Positions 15,046 to 23,088 of a stretch of 36,970 nt of DNA are shown in pieces (position 1 is the first letter of the stretch; the number at the start of each line of letters is the position of its first letter). The stretch spans positions 1-36,970 of the forward strand of contig NZ_JACJHR010000084.1 of assembly GCF_014174495.1 (NCBI RefSeq), given 5' to 3'. Source of the stretch: Amycolatopsis echigonensis (GTDB taxonomy: Bacteria > Actinomycetota > Actinomycetes > Mycobacteriales > Pseudonocardiaceae). The translations under genes and the position numbers were made by a program. The notes beneath the pieces are model-generated. The model was not told where the DNA came from and did not search any database. It saw nothing but the letters and a program-made list of their open reading frames with translations.

Positions 15046-16085
15046 CGTGCGGCTCCGTTCGCGAGCGGGGCTTCAGTCTCCGGACGCGGTCCGGCGGGGA
15101 CGGTGACGCTGCGGCCGGTGGACACGCTCTCCAGCGCTGCTTCCGCGAGCACCAGCGCGGCGCGGCCGTCGGCGAAATCGGGGGAGGGCGGGCGGTTCTC
15201 GCGGACCGCGCGGACGAATTCGTCGAACTCGGCGAGATACGCCTCTCGATACCGCTCCACGAAGAACCGCAGATAGGGGTCGGCGGTTTCGGCACCGCGG
15301 GTTCCGTAGGCGCGGACGCTGGAAGCGGACTGGTTCGCGGCTTCGAGCATTCCGTTGTCGCCAAACGCTTCGACACGCTGGTCATAGCCGAAGGTGCAGC
15401 TGCGGCTGTTGGTGATCGTGCACAGTGCGCCGTTCGCCCCGCGCAGCAGCACCATTGCCTGGTGGGCGTCGCGTGCTTCGGCGATCACCGGGTTGCCGTC
15501 GTCGGAGGCGAAGGCGTGGACCTCGGTCACCTCGCCGAGGAAGAAGCGGGCGAGGTCGAAGTCGTGGATTGTCATGTCGCGGAAGATCCCGCCGGACGCC
15601 GCGAGGTACGCCGTCGGCGGCGGTTCCGGGTCGCGGCTGGTGATCCGCAGTGCGCGGAACGTCCCGATCTCGCCTGCGGCGACGCGTTGCCGCAGTTGGG
15701 TGAAGGTGGGGTCGAAGCGCCGGTTGAAGCCCATCATCACGAACGGCTGCAGCGCGGCGATGTCGTCCCAGCACCGATCGATGCGCGCGAGGTCGAGATC
15801 GATCGGTTTCTCGCACAGCACAGGCTTTCCGGCGGCCGCGGCGCGGCCGAGCAGGTCAACGTGCGTCGGGGTGGGGGAGGCGATCACGACCGCGTCGAGG
15901 GCGGGATCGGCGAAGACCTCGTCGGGTTCGGCGGTCACGCGGCCGCCGTGCCGCGCGGCGAGCGCTTCGGCGGCCGGCTGGACGGGATCGCAGATCCAGG
16001 CCAGTTCCGCGTCGGGGTGCGCGGCGATGGAGCGGGCGTGGACTTGGCCGATGCGGCCGCTGCCGAACAGTGCTACGCGGAGCAC
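15042..16085 (-). CDS. iolG: Inositol 2-dehydrogenase-like Gfo/Idh protein (IolG-like)
   Basis: A 347-residue Gfo/Idh/MocA enzyme with FGSGRIG (residues 7-13), CEKPID (91-96, catalytic Lys93), GFNRRFDP (118-125) and GGIFRDMTIHDFD (164-176). In the last segment Asp169 and His173 match the Asp/His pair of inositol 2-dehydrogenase. These motifs are the recognised IolG pattern: NAD-dependent oxidation of myo-inositol, or another inositol isomer, to an inosose. The GTG start at 16085 lies 13 bp inside the upstream aldo/keto reductase gene. The stop overlaps the IolE-like start by 4 bp, so the two are translationally coupled in pathway order. Confidence 0.85.
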   Translation of the reverse strand: MLRVALFGSGRIGQVHARSIAAHPDAELAWICDPVQPAAEALAARHGGRVTAEPDEVFADPALDAVVIASPTPTHVDLLGRAAAAGKPVLCEKPIDLDLARIDRCWDDIAALQPFVMMGFNRRFDPTFTQLRQRVAAGEIGTFRALRITSRDPEPPPTAYLAASGGIFRDMTIHDFDLARFFLGEVTEVHAFASDDGNPVIAEARDAHQAMVLLRGANGALCTITNSRSCTFGYDQRVEAFGDNGMLEAANQSASSVRAYGTRGAETADPYLRFFVERYREAYLAEFDEFVRAVRENRPPSPDFADGRAALVLAEAALESVSTGRSVTVPAGPRPETEAPLANGAAR

Positions 16086-17023
16086 GTGTCACCTCCGTTG
16101 TTTTCGGGCAGTCCGCTGTGCCAGGACAGCTTCTGCACGTCGGATGTCGCGGCCAGGACGGCGGCGAGCAGGTCTTCGTCGATCGGGGTGGACTCCGCGG
16201 CGACGGCGGAGTCGAGGTGCTGGGGTTTGGTCGTGCCGACGACGGTGGTCGCCGCGCCGGAGCGCTGGATGGAGAACTGGTTGGCCAGGAACGCTACATC
16301 CGCGCCGCGCTGCTCGCAGACCGCCGCGGCGCGCCGGGCGGCGTCGACGATCGGCCGTCCGGCGGGGACGTCGATCCGCGAGCCGGCCGGGGTGAGCAGA
16401 CCGAGCGCGACTGCTGCGGCGTTGATCAGTCCGACGCCGCGTTCCCGGCATAGCGGGGCCAACGTATCGGCGAGGCGGGTGTTGAGCAAAGTGTAGTGCG
16501 CGTAGGACAGCACGACGTCGAGGTCGGTTTCGGCCACCGCGCGGCAGAGAGTTTCCATGGGATAGCCGGTCATGCCGATATACCGGCATTTGCCTTCGTC
16601 CCGCAGCCGGACGAGCTCGGCGTAGGAGTCGGCGAAAATCCCTTCCAGCCCAACGAACTCGATGTCGTGCAGCTGGAGGATGTCGACGTGATCGGTCCGC
16701 AGCAGCTTCAGGCTGCGGTGCACGCTCGCGCGGATCCGGGCCGGGCTGAAGTCGAACTCGTCGGGTCCGTAGCGGCCGGCTTTGGTGCCGATCACCACCT
16801 CGTCGCGGTGCCCGCGCAGGGCGGCGCCGAGGCGGCGTTCGGCCAGGCCGGCGCCGTAGTAGGGGGAGGAGTCGAAGAAGGTGATCCCGGCGTCGAGCGC
16901 CTGGTGCACGGCGGCGTGGGCTTCGGATTCGTCCGCGGGGCCGAACATGTCGCCCAGCGGGGCGGTGCCGAAGGACACCGCGGAGACTTTCAGGTCGGTG
17001 TTCCCGAGGGGGTGGTAACGCAT
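16073..17023 (-). CDS. Aldo/keto reductase
   Basis: A 316-residue AKR with the full catalytic tetrad: Asp51 and Tyr56 (FDSSPYYGAG), Lys81 (GTKAGR) and His119 (LQLHDIE). It is most like the L-galactose/L-fucose dehydrogenase and D-threo-aldose dehydrogenase branch (TPLGNTDLKVSAVSFGTAPLG-type start, here HPLGNTDLKVSAVSFG). These enzymes oxidise aldoses at C1, or related polyols, with NAD(P). The ATG has a strong GGAGGAA upstream. The gene overlaps the IolG-like start by 13 bp. In this operon it may act on a sugar released from, or formed by, ring opening of the cyclitol. Confidence 0.85.
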   Translation of the reverse strand: MRYHPLGNTDLKVSAVSFGTAPLGDMFGPADESEAHAAVHQALDAGITFFDSSPYYGAGLAERRLGAALRGHRDEVVIGTKAGRYGPDEFDFSPARIRASVHRSLKLLRTDHVDILQLHDIEFVGLEGIFADSYAELVRLRDEGKCRYIGMTGYPMETLCRAVAETDLDVVLSYAHYTLLNTRLADTLAPLCRERGVGLINAAAVALGLLTPAGSRIDVPAGRPIVDAARRAAAVCEQRGADVAFLANQFSIQRSGAATTVVGTTKPQHLDSAVAAESTPIDEDLLAAVLAATSDVQKLSWHSGLPENNGGDTCSA

Positions 17024-17202
17024 GCTTCCTCCGGGTGAGGTCGATAGCAGGAGGACGGCAAGGGTTTCTTGCGCAGAACCGAATTACCGGAGTCCACAAA
17101 GGACCGATGGAGAAGTTCGCGGATGTCGCCGGATGCCACGGCGTCCACAGTGGACGCGCAGGACACCGGTTCCGTGCCGATCGCCTCCGCTCGCTGGGTC
17201 AT
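16990..17202 (-). CDS. Possible small ORF or gene remnant, 70 residues
   Basis: This frame starts with an ATG sharing ATGA with the stop of the hydroxyacid dehydrogenase, the same coupling used by nearly every gene in the operon. It fills the only sizeable gap inside the operon (175 bp). The first ~45 residues (AVASGDIRELLHRSFVDSGN in part) look protein-like. The last 25 are Pro/Thr-rich and run over the Shine-Dalgarno and start of the aldo/keto reductase. I recognise no family. It may be a real peptide, the N-terminal stump of a lost gene, or chance. Confidence 0.25.
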   Translation of the reverse strand: MTQRAEAIGTEPVSCASTVDAVASGDIRELLHRSFVDSGNSVLRKKPLPSSCYRPHPEEACVTTPSGTPT

Positions 17203-18155
17203 GCCGGCACCTCCCGGTACACCTCCGGGTTGGCGACGTGGTCGGCGCGGCCGCCGCCGAGCACCGCGGCCATCCCGGTGGCCATGTCCGCACAGGTGCG
17301 ATGCCAGGCGCGCGCGGAGATCCCCATGATGTGCGGGGTCAACGCGACATCCGGGTGGTGGAACAGGGGATGGTCCACCGGGGGCTCGGGGTCGTAGACG
17401 TCGAGGCCGACGCCGCCGAGGCGCCCGTCCAGCAGCGCGGCGTGGACGGCGTCCAGATCCAGCAAGCCGCCGCGCGCGCAGTTGACGAGGATCGCCCCCG
17501 GTTTCACCTGGCTCAGTTCGGCTTCGCCGAGGAGATGGCGGGTTTCGGGCGTCAAGGGCGCGTGCAGGCTGAGCACGTCCGATCCGGTCAGCACCCGGGG
17601 GAGGTCGGCGACGGTCACGCCGTCGGCGTCCGCCGGCCGCAGGTAAGGGTCGTAGACGAGGACCGACGCGCCGAACGCGCGGGCGAGTTCGGCGACGCGA
17701 CGCCCGATCCGGCCGTAGCCGACGAGCCCGACGACAGCTCCGTCGAGGTCGTTCGCCGTGAACGCGTTCCGCTGCGTCCAGCGGCCTTCGCGGACCAGCG
17801 TGGTGTAGCGCCCGATCCGTTTGAGCAGGTGCAGGGCCAACGTGAGCGCGCCTTCGGCGACCGCGCGGGTTCCGGCGGACGGGGTGACGACCACTGGCAC
17901 TGATCGTGCGCTGGCCGCGTCGAGGTCGACCCGGTCGACGCCGATGCCGGTGCGGCCGATTACCCGCAGGTTCGGCGCCGAGTCGAGCAGTGCCTGGTCC
18001 ACGGTGCTGGTGGCGCGGGCGATGAGCCCGACCGCGTCCGGCAGCAGCGCGCGCTGGTCGGCGTCCGACTCGGCGATGACGACTTCGCCGAAGGGACGGA
18101 GCCGTTCGGCCACCAGGTCGTCAACGGGGCCGAGGGCGACGATGACGGCTGGCAT
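17199..18155 (-). CDS. D-isomer-specific 2-hydroxyacid dehydrogenase
   Basis: A 318-residue member of the SerA/phosphoglycerate-dehydrogenase family without the C-terminal ACT domain. GYGRIG (146-151) is the dinucleotide loop, and Asp169 (VYDPY) 18 residues later favours NAD. The catalytic residues are Arg228 (NCARGG), Glu257 (YDPEPP) and His275 (LTPHIMG). It interconverts a 2-keto acid and a D-2-hydroxy acid. In this operon the 2-keto acid might be a cleavage product of the HpaI-type aldolase or a ring-opened intermediate (inference). The ATG overlaps the LacI stop by one base (TGATG). A strong AAGGAGGTG lies within the end of the LacI gene. Confidence 0.87.
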   Translation of the reverse strand: MPAVIVALGPVDDLVAERLRPFGEVVIAESDADQRALLPDAVGLIARATSTVDQALLDSAPNLRVIGRTGIGVDRVDLDAASARSVPVVVTPSAGTRAVAEGALTLALHLLKRIGRYTTLVREGRWTQRNAFTANDLDGAVVGLVGYGRIGRRVAELARAFGASVLVYDPYLRPADADGVTVADLPRVLTGSDVLSLHAPLTPETRHLLGEAELSQVKPGAILVNCARGGLLDLDAVHAALLDGRLGGVGLDVYDPEPPVDHPLFHHPDVALTPHIMGISARAWHRTCADMATGMAAVLGGGRADHVANPEVYREVPA

Positions 18156-19201
18156 CAGGGCACCTCCTTGTCCGCACGCGGGGCGGCGGTCGACTTGCGC
18201 ACGACGAGAGCCGGCCGGATGAGGTCGCGGCTGCCGGTTTCCGGTGCGGACCCGGCGTCTCCCCGCAGGCGGGCTTGGAGCCGGATCGCCGCCAGCTCTC
18301 CGATCTCGACGCTGCTGGGGTCCACAGAGGACAGTGACAGGTGGCTGACCGCCGCGAGCGGCGTGTTGTCGTAGCCGATGATGGAGAGATCCGCGGGCAC
18401 CGCGAGCCCGGCGTCATCGGCGGCGGACAGCGCGCCGACCCCGGCCAGGTCGTTGAGCGCGATGATCGCGGTCGGCTGGTTCTGCCCGCGCAGCAGCGCC
18501 GATGCGGCGGCGTAGCCGGAGGTCTCGTCGTAGTCACACGGCTCGACCTGGATGAAGTGCGCGAGTCCGTGGGCGCGCATCGCGCCTTCGTACCCGCGTC
18601 GTCGGGCTTCGGCGACGCCGTCGGTTCCGCCGCCGATGTGGGCGATCCGCTTGTGGCCGAGGTTCAGCAGGTACTCGGTCGCGATGCGGGTGCCCTGCTC
18701 GTCGTCGTTGACCACGCTGTCGACGTAGGGCAGTTCGTAGCTGTGGCTGCTGGTCACCACCGAGGGAACGGTTTTCATCGCTTCGGCCAGGGCTTCGTCG
18801 TACGGGAGCGTCCCGATCACGCACAGGCCCTCGACACGCAGGTCGAGAAACGCTTCCGCGACACCGGGATCGACCTTGTGGTCGAGTTGCCCGCCGCCGA
18901 TGAGCACGCGCAGGCCGTTGGCCTTCAGCGTCCGGCGGAGCCCGTCCAGGATGTCGACGTACCAGGGGTTGCGCAGGTCGGACACGACGACCCCGATGGT
19001 GCGGGTGTGTCCCTCGACGAGGCTTCGGGCCACGGTGTTGGGCCGGTACCCCAGTTGGCGGGCCGCGTCGAGCACCGCTTCCCGCCGTGCGTCGCTGACC
19101 TGGGGAGCTCCTCGCATGACCAGCGATACCAGCGATTTCGAGACCCCGGCGCGGCGTGCGACGTCGTTGATCGTCGGGCGGCGCGCCTCCTGGTCGCTCA
19201 T
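18155..19201 (-). CDS. LacI-family transcriptional regulator
   Basis: A 348-residue LacI/GalR protein. The N-terminal helix-turn-helix and hinge are clear (INDVARRAGVSKSLVSLVMR, then LGYRPNTVARSLVEG). The periplasmic-binding-like sensor domain (TIGVVVSDLRNPWYVDILDG to the end) covers the rest. LacI proteins bind palindromes with a central CG and release them on binding a sugar-like inducer. The matching sites are probably TTGGAACGTTCCAA and its near-copy at 24544-24557 and 24702-24717. The gene lies in the middle of the catabolic operon, so the repressor would be autoregulated. The ATG 19201 overlaps the upstream stop by 4 bp. The longer frame upstream is a shadow. Confidence 0.9.
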   Translation of the reverse strand: MSDQEARRPTINDVARRAGVSKSLVSLVMRGAPQVSDARREAVLDAARQLGYRPNTVARSLVEGHTRTIGVVVSDLRNPWYVDILDGLRRTLKANGLRVLIGGGQLDHKVDPGVAEAFLDLRVEGLCVIGTLPYDEALAEAMKTVPSVVTSSHSYELPYVDSVVNDDEQGTRIATEYLLNLGHKRIAHIGGGTDGVAEARRRGYEGAMRAHGLAHFIQVEPCDYDETSGYAAASALLRGQNQPTAIIALNDLAGVGALSAADDAGLAVPADLSIIGYDNTPLAAVSHLSLSSVDPSSVEIGELAAIRLQARLRGDAGSAPETGSRDLIRPALVVRKSTAAPRADKEVP

Positions 19202-20385
19202 CGCGGCGTTCCGGTCGCGACGGTGGCGGGCACCTTCAGCCAGCTTCCGCTCTCGGCGGAGCGGGCCATGGTGTCGACCACGTGCGAGGCGGCCAGCGCG
19301 TCCGCCACGCCCGGGGCGAGCTGTTCGCCGGTCTCGACCGAGCGCAGGAACAGCGCGGCTTCGACCACCTTCAGGTCGTCGTAGCTCATCGAGATCGCCG
19401 GTCCGGGCTGGAACCGGCGGTAGTCGCCGTGCTCGGGGCCGGCCAGTACGGTGCGGTACCCGTGGTCGGGGCCGGTGCGGCCGAGGCAGACCTCCAGCTC
19501 GTTCATGCGCTCGAAGTTCCACGCGACCGAGCCGTCGGTGCCGAAGATCTCGAACCCGATCTGGCAGCGCGGTCCGACCGTGACGCGGCTGGCTTCCACG
19601 GTGCCGACGGGTCCGTCGCCGAACCGCAGCAGCCCGGCGGCGTAGTCCTCGTTCTCGACCGGGCCGGTAGGCCCTCCTTCGACAACCGCGAAGTGCGTGC
19701 TGGGGCCGTCCCCGGGTAGCGGTCGTTCCGGGATCACGATCGAGGTGAGCGCGGACACTTCGGTGACCGGGCCCAGGAGGTACTGCAACAGGTCCACCGC
19801 GTGGGTCATGAGGTCGCCGAGCACGCCGAGGCCGGCCCGGTCGCGTTGGAAGCGCCAGGACAGCACGCCGCCCGGCTCGGCGGCGTAGTCGTTGAGGAAC
19901 CGGCCCCGGACGTGGGTGATTCGGCCGATCGCGCCCGAGGCGATCAGATCGCGTGCGTGCGTGACCGAGGGCGCGTGCCGGTAGTTGAATCCGACCGCGG
20001 TGCGCACTCCGGCTTTGTCGGCGGCCGCGGCCACCGCGGCGGCGTCGTCGGTGGTCCGGCCGACCGGCTTCTCGATCCAGAAGTGCTTGCCGGCGGCGGC
20101 GACCGCGGACGCGATCTCGCGGTGCAGGTAGTTCGGCGCGGTGATGCTGATCGCTTGCACGTCGGGATGCGCGACGACGTCCCGCCAGTCCTCAGTGGCC
20201 TGGGCGTAGCCGAGCGCGTCGCGGGCGAAGTCGCGTTGTTCGGCCAAGACGTCGGCGGCGATGACCAAGCGCGGGCGCAGACCCAGCTCCGGGTAGTGGT
20301 AATTGACCCGGTCGTAGGACCTCGAATGGAGTTTGCCCATCCAGCCGACGCTGATCAGGCCCACCCCGAGTTCGGTGGTGCTCAC
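19198..20385 (-). CDS. Gfo/Idh/MocA-family dehydrogenase
   Basis: A 395-residue protein of the longer Gfo/Idh type. GLISVGWMGKLHSRS (residues 9-23) is the nucleotide loop, with Ser-Val in place of the usual Gly-x. IEKPVG (104-109) supplies Lys106, and GVLGDLMTHAVDL (187-199) gives the Asp191/His195 pair. It differs from both other Gfo/Idh proteins of this operon, so three distinct dehydrogenases are encoded together. The likely reaction is NAD(P)-linked oxidation of a sugar or cyclitol hydroxyl, possibly a stereoisomer or a substituted inositol. The GTG start has AAAGGAGA upstream and shares GTGA with the aldolase stop. Confidence 0.86.
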   Translation of the reverse strand: MSTTELGVGLISVGWMGKLHSRSYDRVNYHYPELGLRPRLVIAADVLAEQRDFARDALGYAQATEDWRDVVAHPDVQAISITAPNYLHREIASAVAAAGKHFWIEKPVGRTTDDAAAVAAAADKAGVRTAVGFNYRHAPSVTHARDLIASGAIGRITHVRGRFLNDYAAEPGGVLSWRFQRDRAGLGVLGDLMTHAVDLLQYLLGPVTEVSALTSIVIPERPLPGDGPSTHFAVVEGGPTGPVENEDYAAGLLRFGDGPVGTVEASRVTVGPRCQIGFEIFGTDGSVAWNFERMNELEVCLGRTGPDHGYRTVLAGPEHGDYRRFQPGPAISMSYDDLKVVEAALFLRSVETGEQLAPGVADALAASHVVDTMARSAESGSWLKVPATVATGTPR

Positions 20386-21176
20386 GCGATCTCCTTTTCT
20401 CGCTTGGCCGTTCGGGCTTCCTCGACGGTGGTCTTGATCGCTGCTGCGGCGGCTCCGGCGAGGATGCTGGAGTCCGAACCTACGCCGACGAACGCGAAGC
20501 CGTCGGCGACATACCCGGCCGCGGCGGCAGGGCTGGCGGCGAGGGTGCCCGCGGCGATTCCGGCGGCCCGCGCCGCGTCGAGGACGTGCCGCATCGCGGC
20601 CAGGAAGTCGGGATGCCGGACCTGGCCGGGGATGCCCATGGCGTGGCTGAGGTCTCGGGGGCCGACGAACAACACGTCGACGCCGGGGACCGCGGCGATC
20701 GCGGCCGCGTTGGCGACGGCTTCCGGGCTTTCGATCTGGACGATGCCGAGGATTTCGTCGTTGGCGCGGTCCAGGGCCGCGTTGTCGAGCCCGAAGCCGC
20801 ATGCCCGGTTGTAGGTAGCGACGCCGCGGTCGCCCTCCGGCGGGTAGCGCAGGTGCGCGATCGCCTCCGCGGCTTGGCCGGCGGTGTCGATGCGGGGGAA
20901 CATGACGCCGCAGACGCCGAGGTCCAGGGCGCGCCCGGCGCGGATCCGGTCGGTGCTTTCCACGCGTACCAGCGCGCTGGCCCCGAGGGCTTCGGCGGCC
21001 AGTACCTGAGGCAGCAGCGCTTCTTCCCCGGCGCCGCCGTGTTCGAGGTCGATCAGCACCCAGTCGGCACCGGCCCGCGCACAGGCGTCGGCGGCCAGTG
21101 GCGAGCCGAGGTTGAGGAACGTTCCCAGCACTGGTCGCCCCGCGGCCATCTCGTCGAGCAACTGGTGCCGGGTCAT
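20382..21176 (-). CDS. HpcH/HpaI-family aldolase
   Basis: A 264-residue class II pyruvate-type aldolase. Key residues fall at nearly the same positions as in E. coli HpaI: His46 (IDLEHG), Arg71 (LVRVES), Glu149 (QIESPEA) and Asp175 (VGPRDLSHAMG), the last two being metal ligands. These enzymes split 4-hydroxy-2-keto acids, with or without phosphate, into pyruvate (or a related keto acid) and an aldehyde. This is notable because canonical inositol breakdown uses a kinase (IolC) and an unrelated aldolase (IolJ), neither of which is present here. ATG 21176 overlaps the IolD-like stop by 4 bp. The adjacent aldehyde dehydrogenase could take the aldehyde product. Confidence 0.88.
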   Translation of the reverse strand: MTRHQLLDEMAAGRPVLGTFLNLGSPLAADACARAGADWVLIDLEHGGAGEEALLPQVLAAEALGASALVRVESTDRIRAGRALDLGVCGVMFPRIDTAGQAAEAIAHLRYPPEGDRGVATYNRACGFGLDNAALDRANDEILGIVQIESPEAVANAAAIAAVPGVDVLFVGPRDLSHAMGIPGQVRHPDFLAAMRHVLDAARAAGIAAGTLAASPAAAAGYVADGFAFVGVGSDSSILAGAAAAAIKTTVEEARTAKREKEIA

Positions 21177-23044
21177 GCGTACCACCTCTGGGCTTCTCGG
21201 GCGGACTCGTAAGCACGCCGTTTTTCTTGTACCGCCGGATCCTGGGACACTTCGGCCGGGGCGACGTCCCACCACACCCCGCCCGGAGGCAGGTTTTCCT
21301 GCGGGGCCGTCTCGGCCACGACGACGACCGGGCCGGCGTGGTCGCGGGCCTTGCGCAACGCGGCCCGGACCTCGTCCGGGGTCGCGGCGGTGAACGCGGT
21401 CGCGCCCAGGCCTCGCGCGATGGCGGCCAGGTCCAGGTCGACGTAGCCGCCGGCGAGCGCGCCCGGTTCGCCGGCGCGGCGGCGGAACTCGTTGCCGAAG
21501 TCGTTGCCGCTGGCCAGCATCTGCAGCCGCCGGATCACCTGGAAGCCGTGGTTCTCCGAGATCACCACGGTGATCTTCAGGCCTTCCTGCACCGCGGTCG
21601 CCAGTTCGGTGGGCTGCATGAGGAAGGTGCCGTCCCCGATGAACGCGAGCACCTCGCCGTCCGGATGGGCCAGCCGGACGCCGATGCTCGCCGGGAGTTC
21701 GTAACCCATGCAGGAGAAGCCGAACTCGAGGTGGCAGTGCCGGCCGTCAGTCGCGTCCCACACCTTCAGCAGGTCGCCGGGCGGGCCTCCGGCGGCTGCG
21801 ACGACGGTGTCGCCGGAACGCGCTTCCTCTTGCAGGACACCGATCAGCTGCCCCTGCGTCATGGGGTCGCGCGGCGAACCGGACAACGCTTGCTGCCGCT
21901 GCGGCGCCCAGTCAGCGGCCAGTGCGCGGGCGCGCTCGGCCCATTCCGGCCGTGCGACGGCACCTGCATCGCGAGCGTGGTCGGCCAGTGCCCGAACGGC
22001 CAGCTTCGCGTCGGCCACGATCGCCGTGGCGCCTTGCTTGACCGCGTCCTGCTCGGTCACATTGATCGACGCGAACCGGACGTGCGGATTCGCGAACAGC
22101 GACTGCGAGCCGGTCGCGAAGTCGGTCAGCCGGGTCCCGACGTGCAGGACCAGGTCCGCTTCCGCAGCCAGGGTGTTGGACGCCGGGTTGCCTTCCAGCC
22201 CCAGTCCGCCCAGCTGCCACCACTCACGGGCCTGCACCGCGCCCTTGCCGCCGAAGGTTTCCACGACCGGCAGTCCGAATTCGCCGGCCAGTGCCTCGAG
22301 TTCGGCGGTGGCGCCGGAGTAGATCACCCCGCCGCCGGCGATGACCAGTGGCCGTCGCGCCTCGGCGAGCAGCCGTGCGACATCGGCGACCTCGTCCGGA
22401 TTCGGGGTGCGACGGCGGATCGGCCAGTCCTTCTCCGCGAAGAACTCCTCGGGAAAATCGAAGGCCATCGACTGCACGTCCTGCGGCAGCGAGATGACTA
22501 CCGCCCCGGTTTCGGCGGGGTTGGTCAGCACGCGCATCGCGGCCGGCAGTGCGGTCAGCAGTTGCTCGGGCCGGGTAATCCGGTCGAAGAACCGCGACAC
22601 CGGACGGAACGCGTCGTTGACCGTGACCTCCGGCGCGCCGGGGGTCTCCAGTTGCTGCAGCACCACGCCTTGCCGGCGGGTGGCGTAGGTGTCGCTGGGG
22701 AACAGCAGCACCGGCAGCCGGTTGATCGTCGCCAGCGCGGCACCGGTGACCATGTTGGTCGAGCCGGGGCCGATCGACGCGGTCACAGCCAGGGTTGCGG
22801 TGCGCCGCATGGCCTTCGCGTAGCCGACGGCGAGGTGCACCATGGACTGCTCGTTGCGGCCTTGGTAATAGGTCAGCGAATCGGAATACTCGTCCAGGGC
22901 CTGCCCGAGCCCGGCCACGTTGCCGTGGCCGAAGATGCCGAGCATGCCCGGCACCAGGCGGCGGCGCTGTCCGTCGCTGACGCTGTACTGGTTGCCCAGG
23001 TACAGCACGACCGCTTGGGCCGCGGTGACACGTACGGTCCCCAT
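21173..23044 (-). CDS. iolD: IolD-like TPP-dependent trihydroxycyclohexanedione hydrolase
   Basis: A 623-residue thiamine-diphosphate enzyme of the usual IolD length. The start (VRVTAAQAVVLYLGNQY then GIFGHGNVAGLGQAL) and QGRNEQSMVH with catalytic Glu65 are the IolD/acetolactate-synthase-type N domain. TPP-binding GDG (470-472) with ENHG at 497-500 forms the C domain. The match to IolD is close through the protein (IGPGSTNMVTGAALATINRL, NDAFRPVSRFFDRI). IolD hydrolyses 3D-trihydroxycyclohexane-1,2-dione to 5-deoxy-glucuronate. The ATG at 23044 follows AGGAAGAGAG and lies 44 bp after the aldehyde dehydrogenase. This is the strongest evidence that the locus acts on a cyclitol ring. Confidence 0.9.
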   Translation of the reverse strand: MGTVRVTAAQAVVLYLGNQYSVSDGQRRRLVPGMLGIFGHGNVAGLGQALDEYSDSLTYYQGRNEQSMVHLAVGYAKAMRRTATLAVTASIGPGSTNMVTGAALATINRLPVLLFPSDTYATRRQGVVLQQLETPGAPEVTVNDAFRPVSRFFDRITRPEQLLTALPAAMRVLTNPAETGAVVISLPQDVQSMAFDFPEEFFAEKDWPIRRRTPNPDEVADVARLLAEARRPLVIAGGGVIYSGATAELEALAGEFGLPVVETFGGKGAVQAREWWQLGGLGLEGNPASNTLAAEADLVLHVGTRLTDFATGSQSLFANPHVRFASINVTEQDAVKQGATAIVADAKLAVRALADHARDAGAVARPEWAERARALAADWAPQRQQALSGSPRDPMTQGQLIGVLQEEARSGDTVVAAAGGPPGDLLKVWDATDGRHCHLEFGFSCMGYELPASIGVRLAHPDGEVLAFIGDGTFLMQPTELATAVQEGLKITVVISENHGFQVIRRLQMLASGNDFGNEFRRRAGEPGALAGGYVDLDLAAIARGLGATAFTAATPDEVRAALRKARDHAGPVVVVAETAPQENLPPGGVWWDVAPAEVSQDPAVQEKRRAYESAREAQRWYA

Positions 23045-23088
23045 CGTCTCTCTTCCTGTTCGAGCGGGTGGTGCGCTGCCGGGTCGCG

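Noticed and set aside
13304..15385. A very long minus-strand frame (694 codons) containing the second TIM-barrel gene
   Set aside because: Only the part from GTG 14179 onward resembles a protein family. Upstream it is an Arg/Pro-rich shadow of the IolE-like and IolG-like genes.
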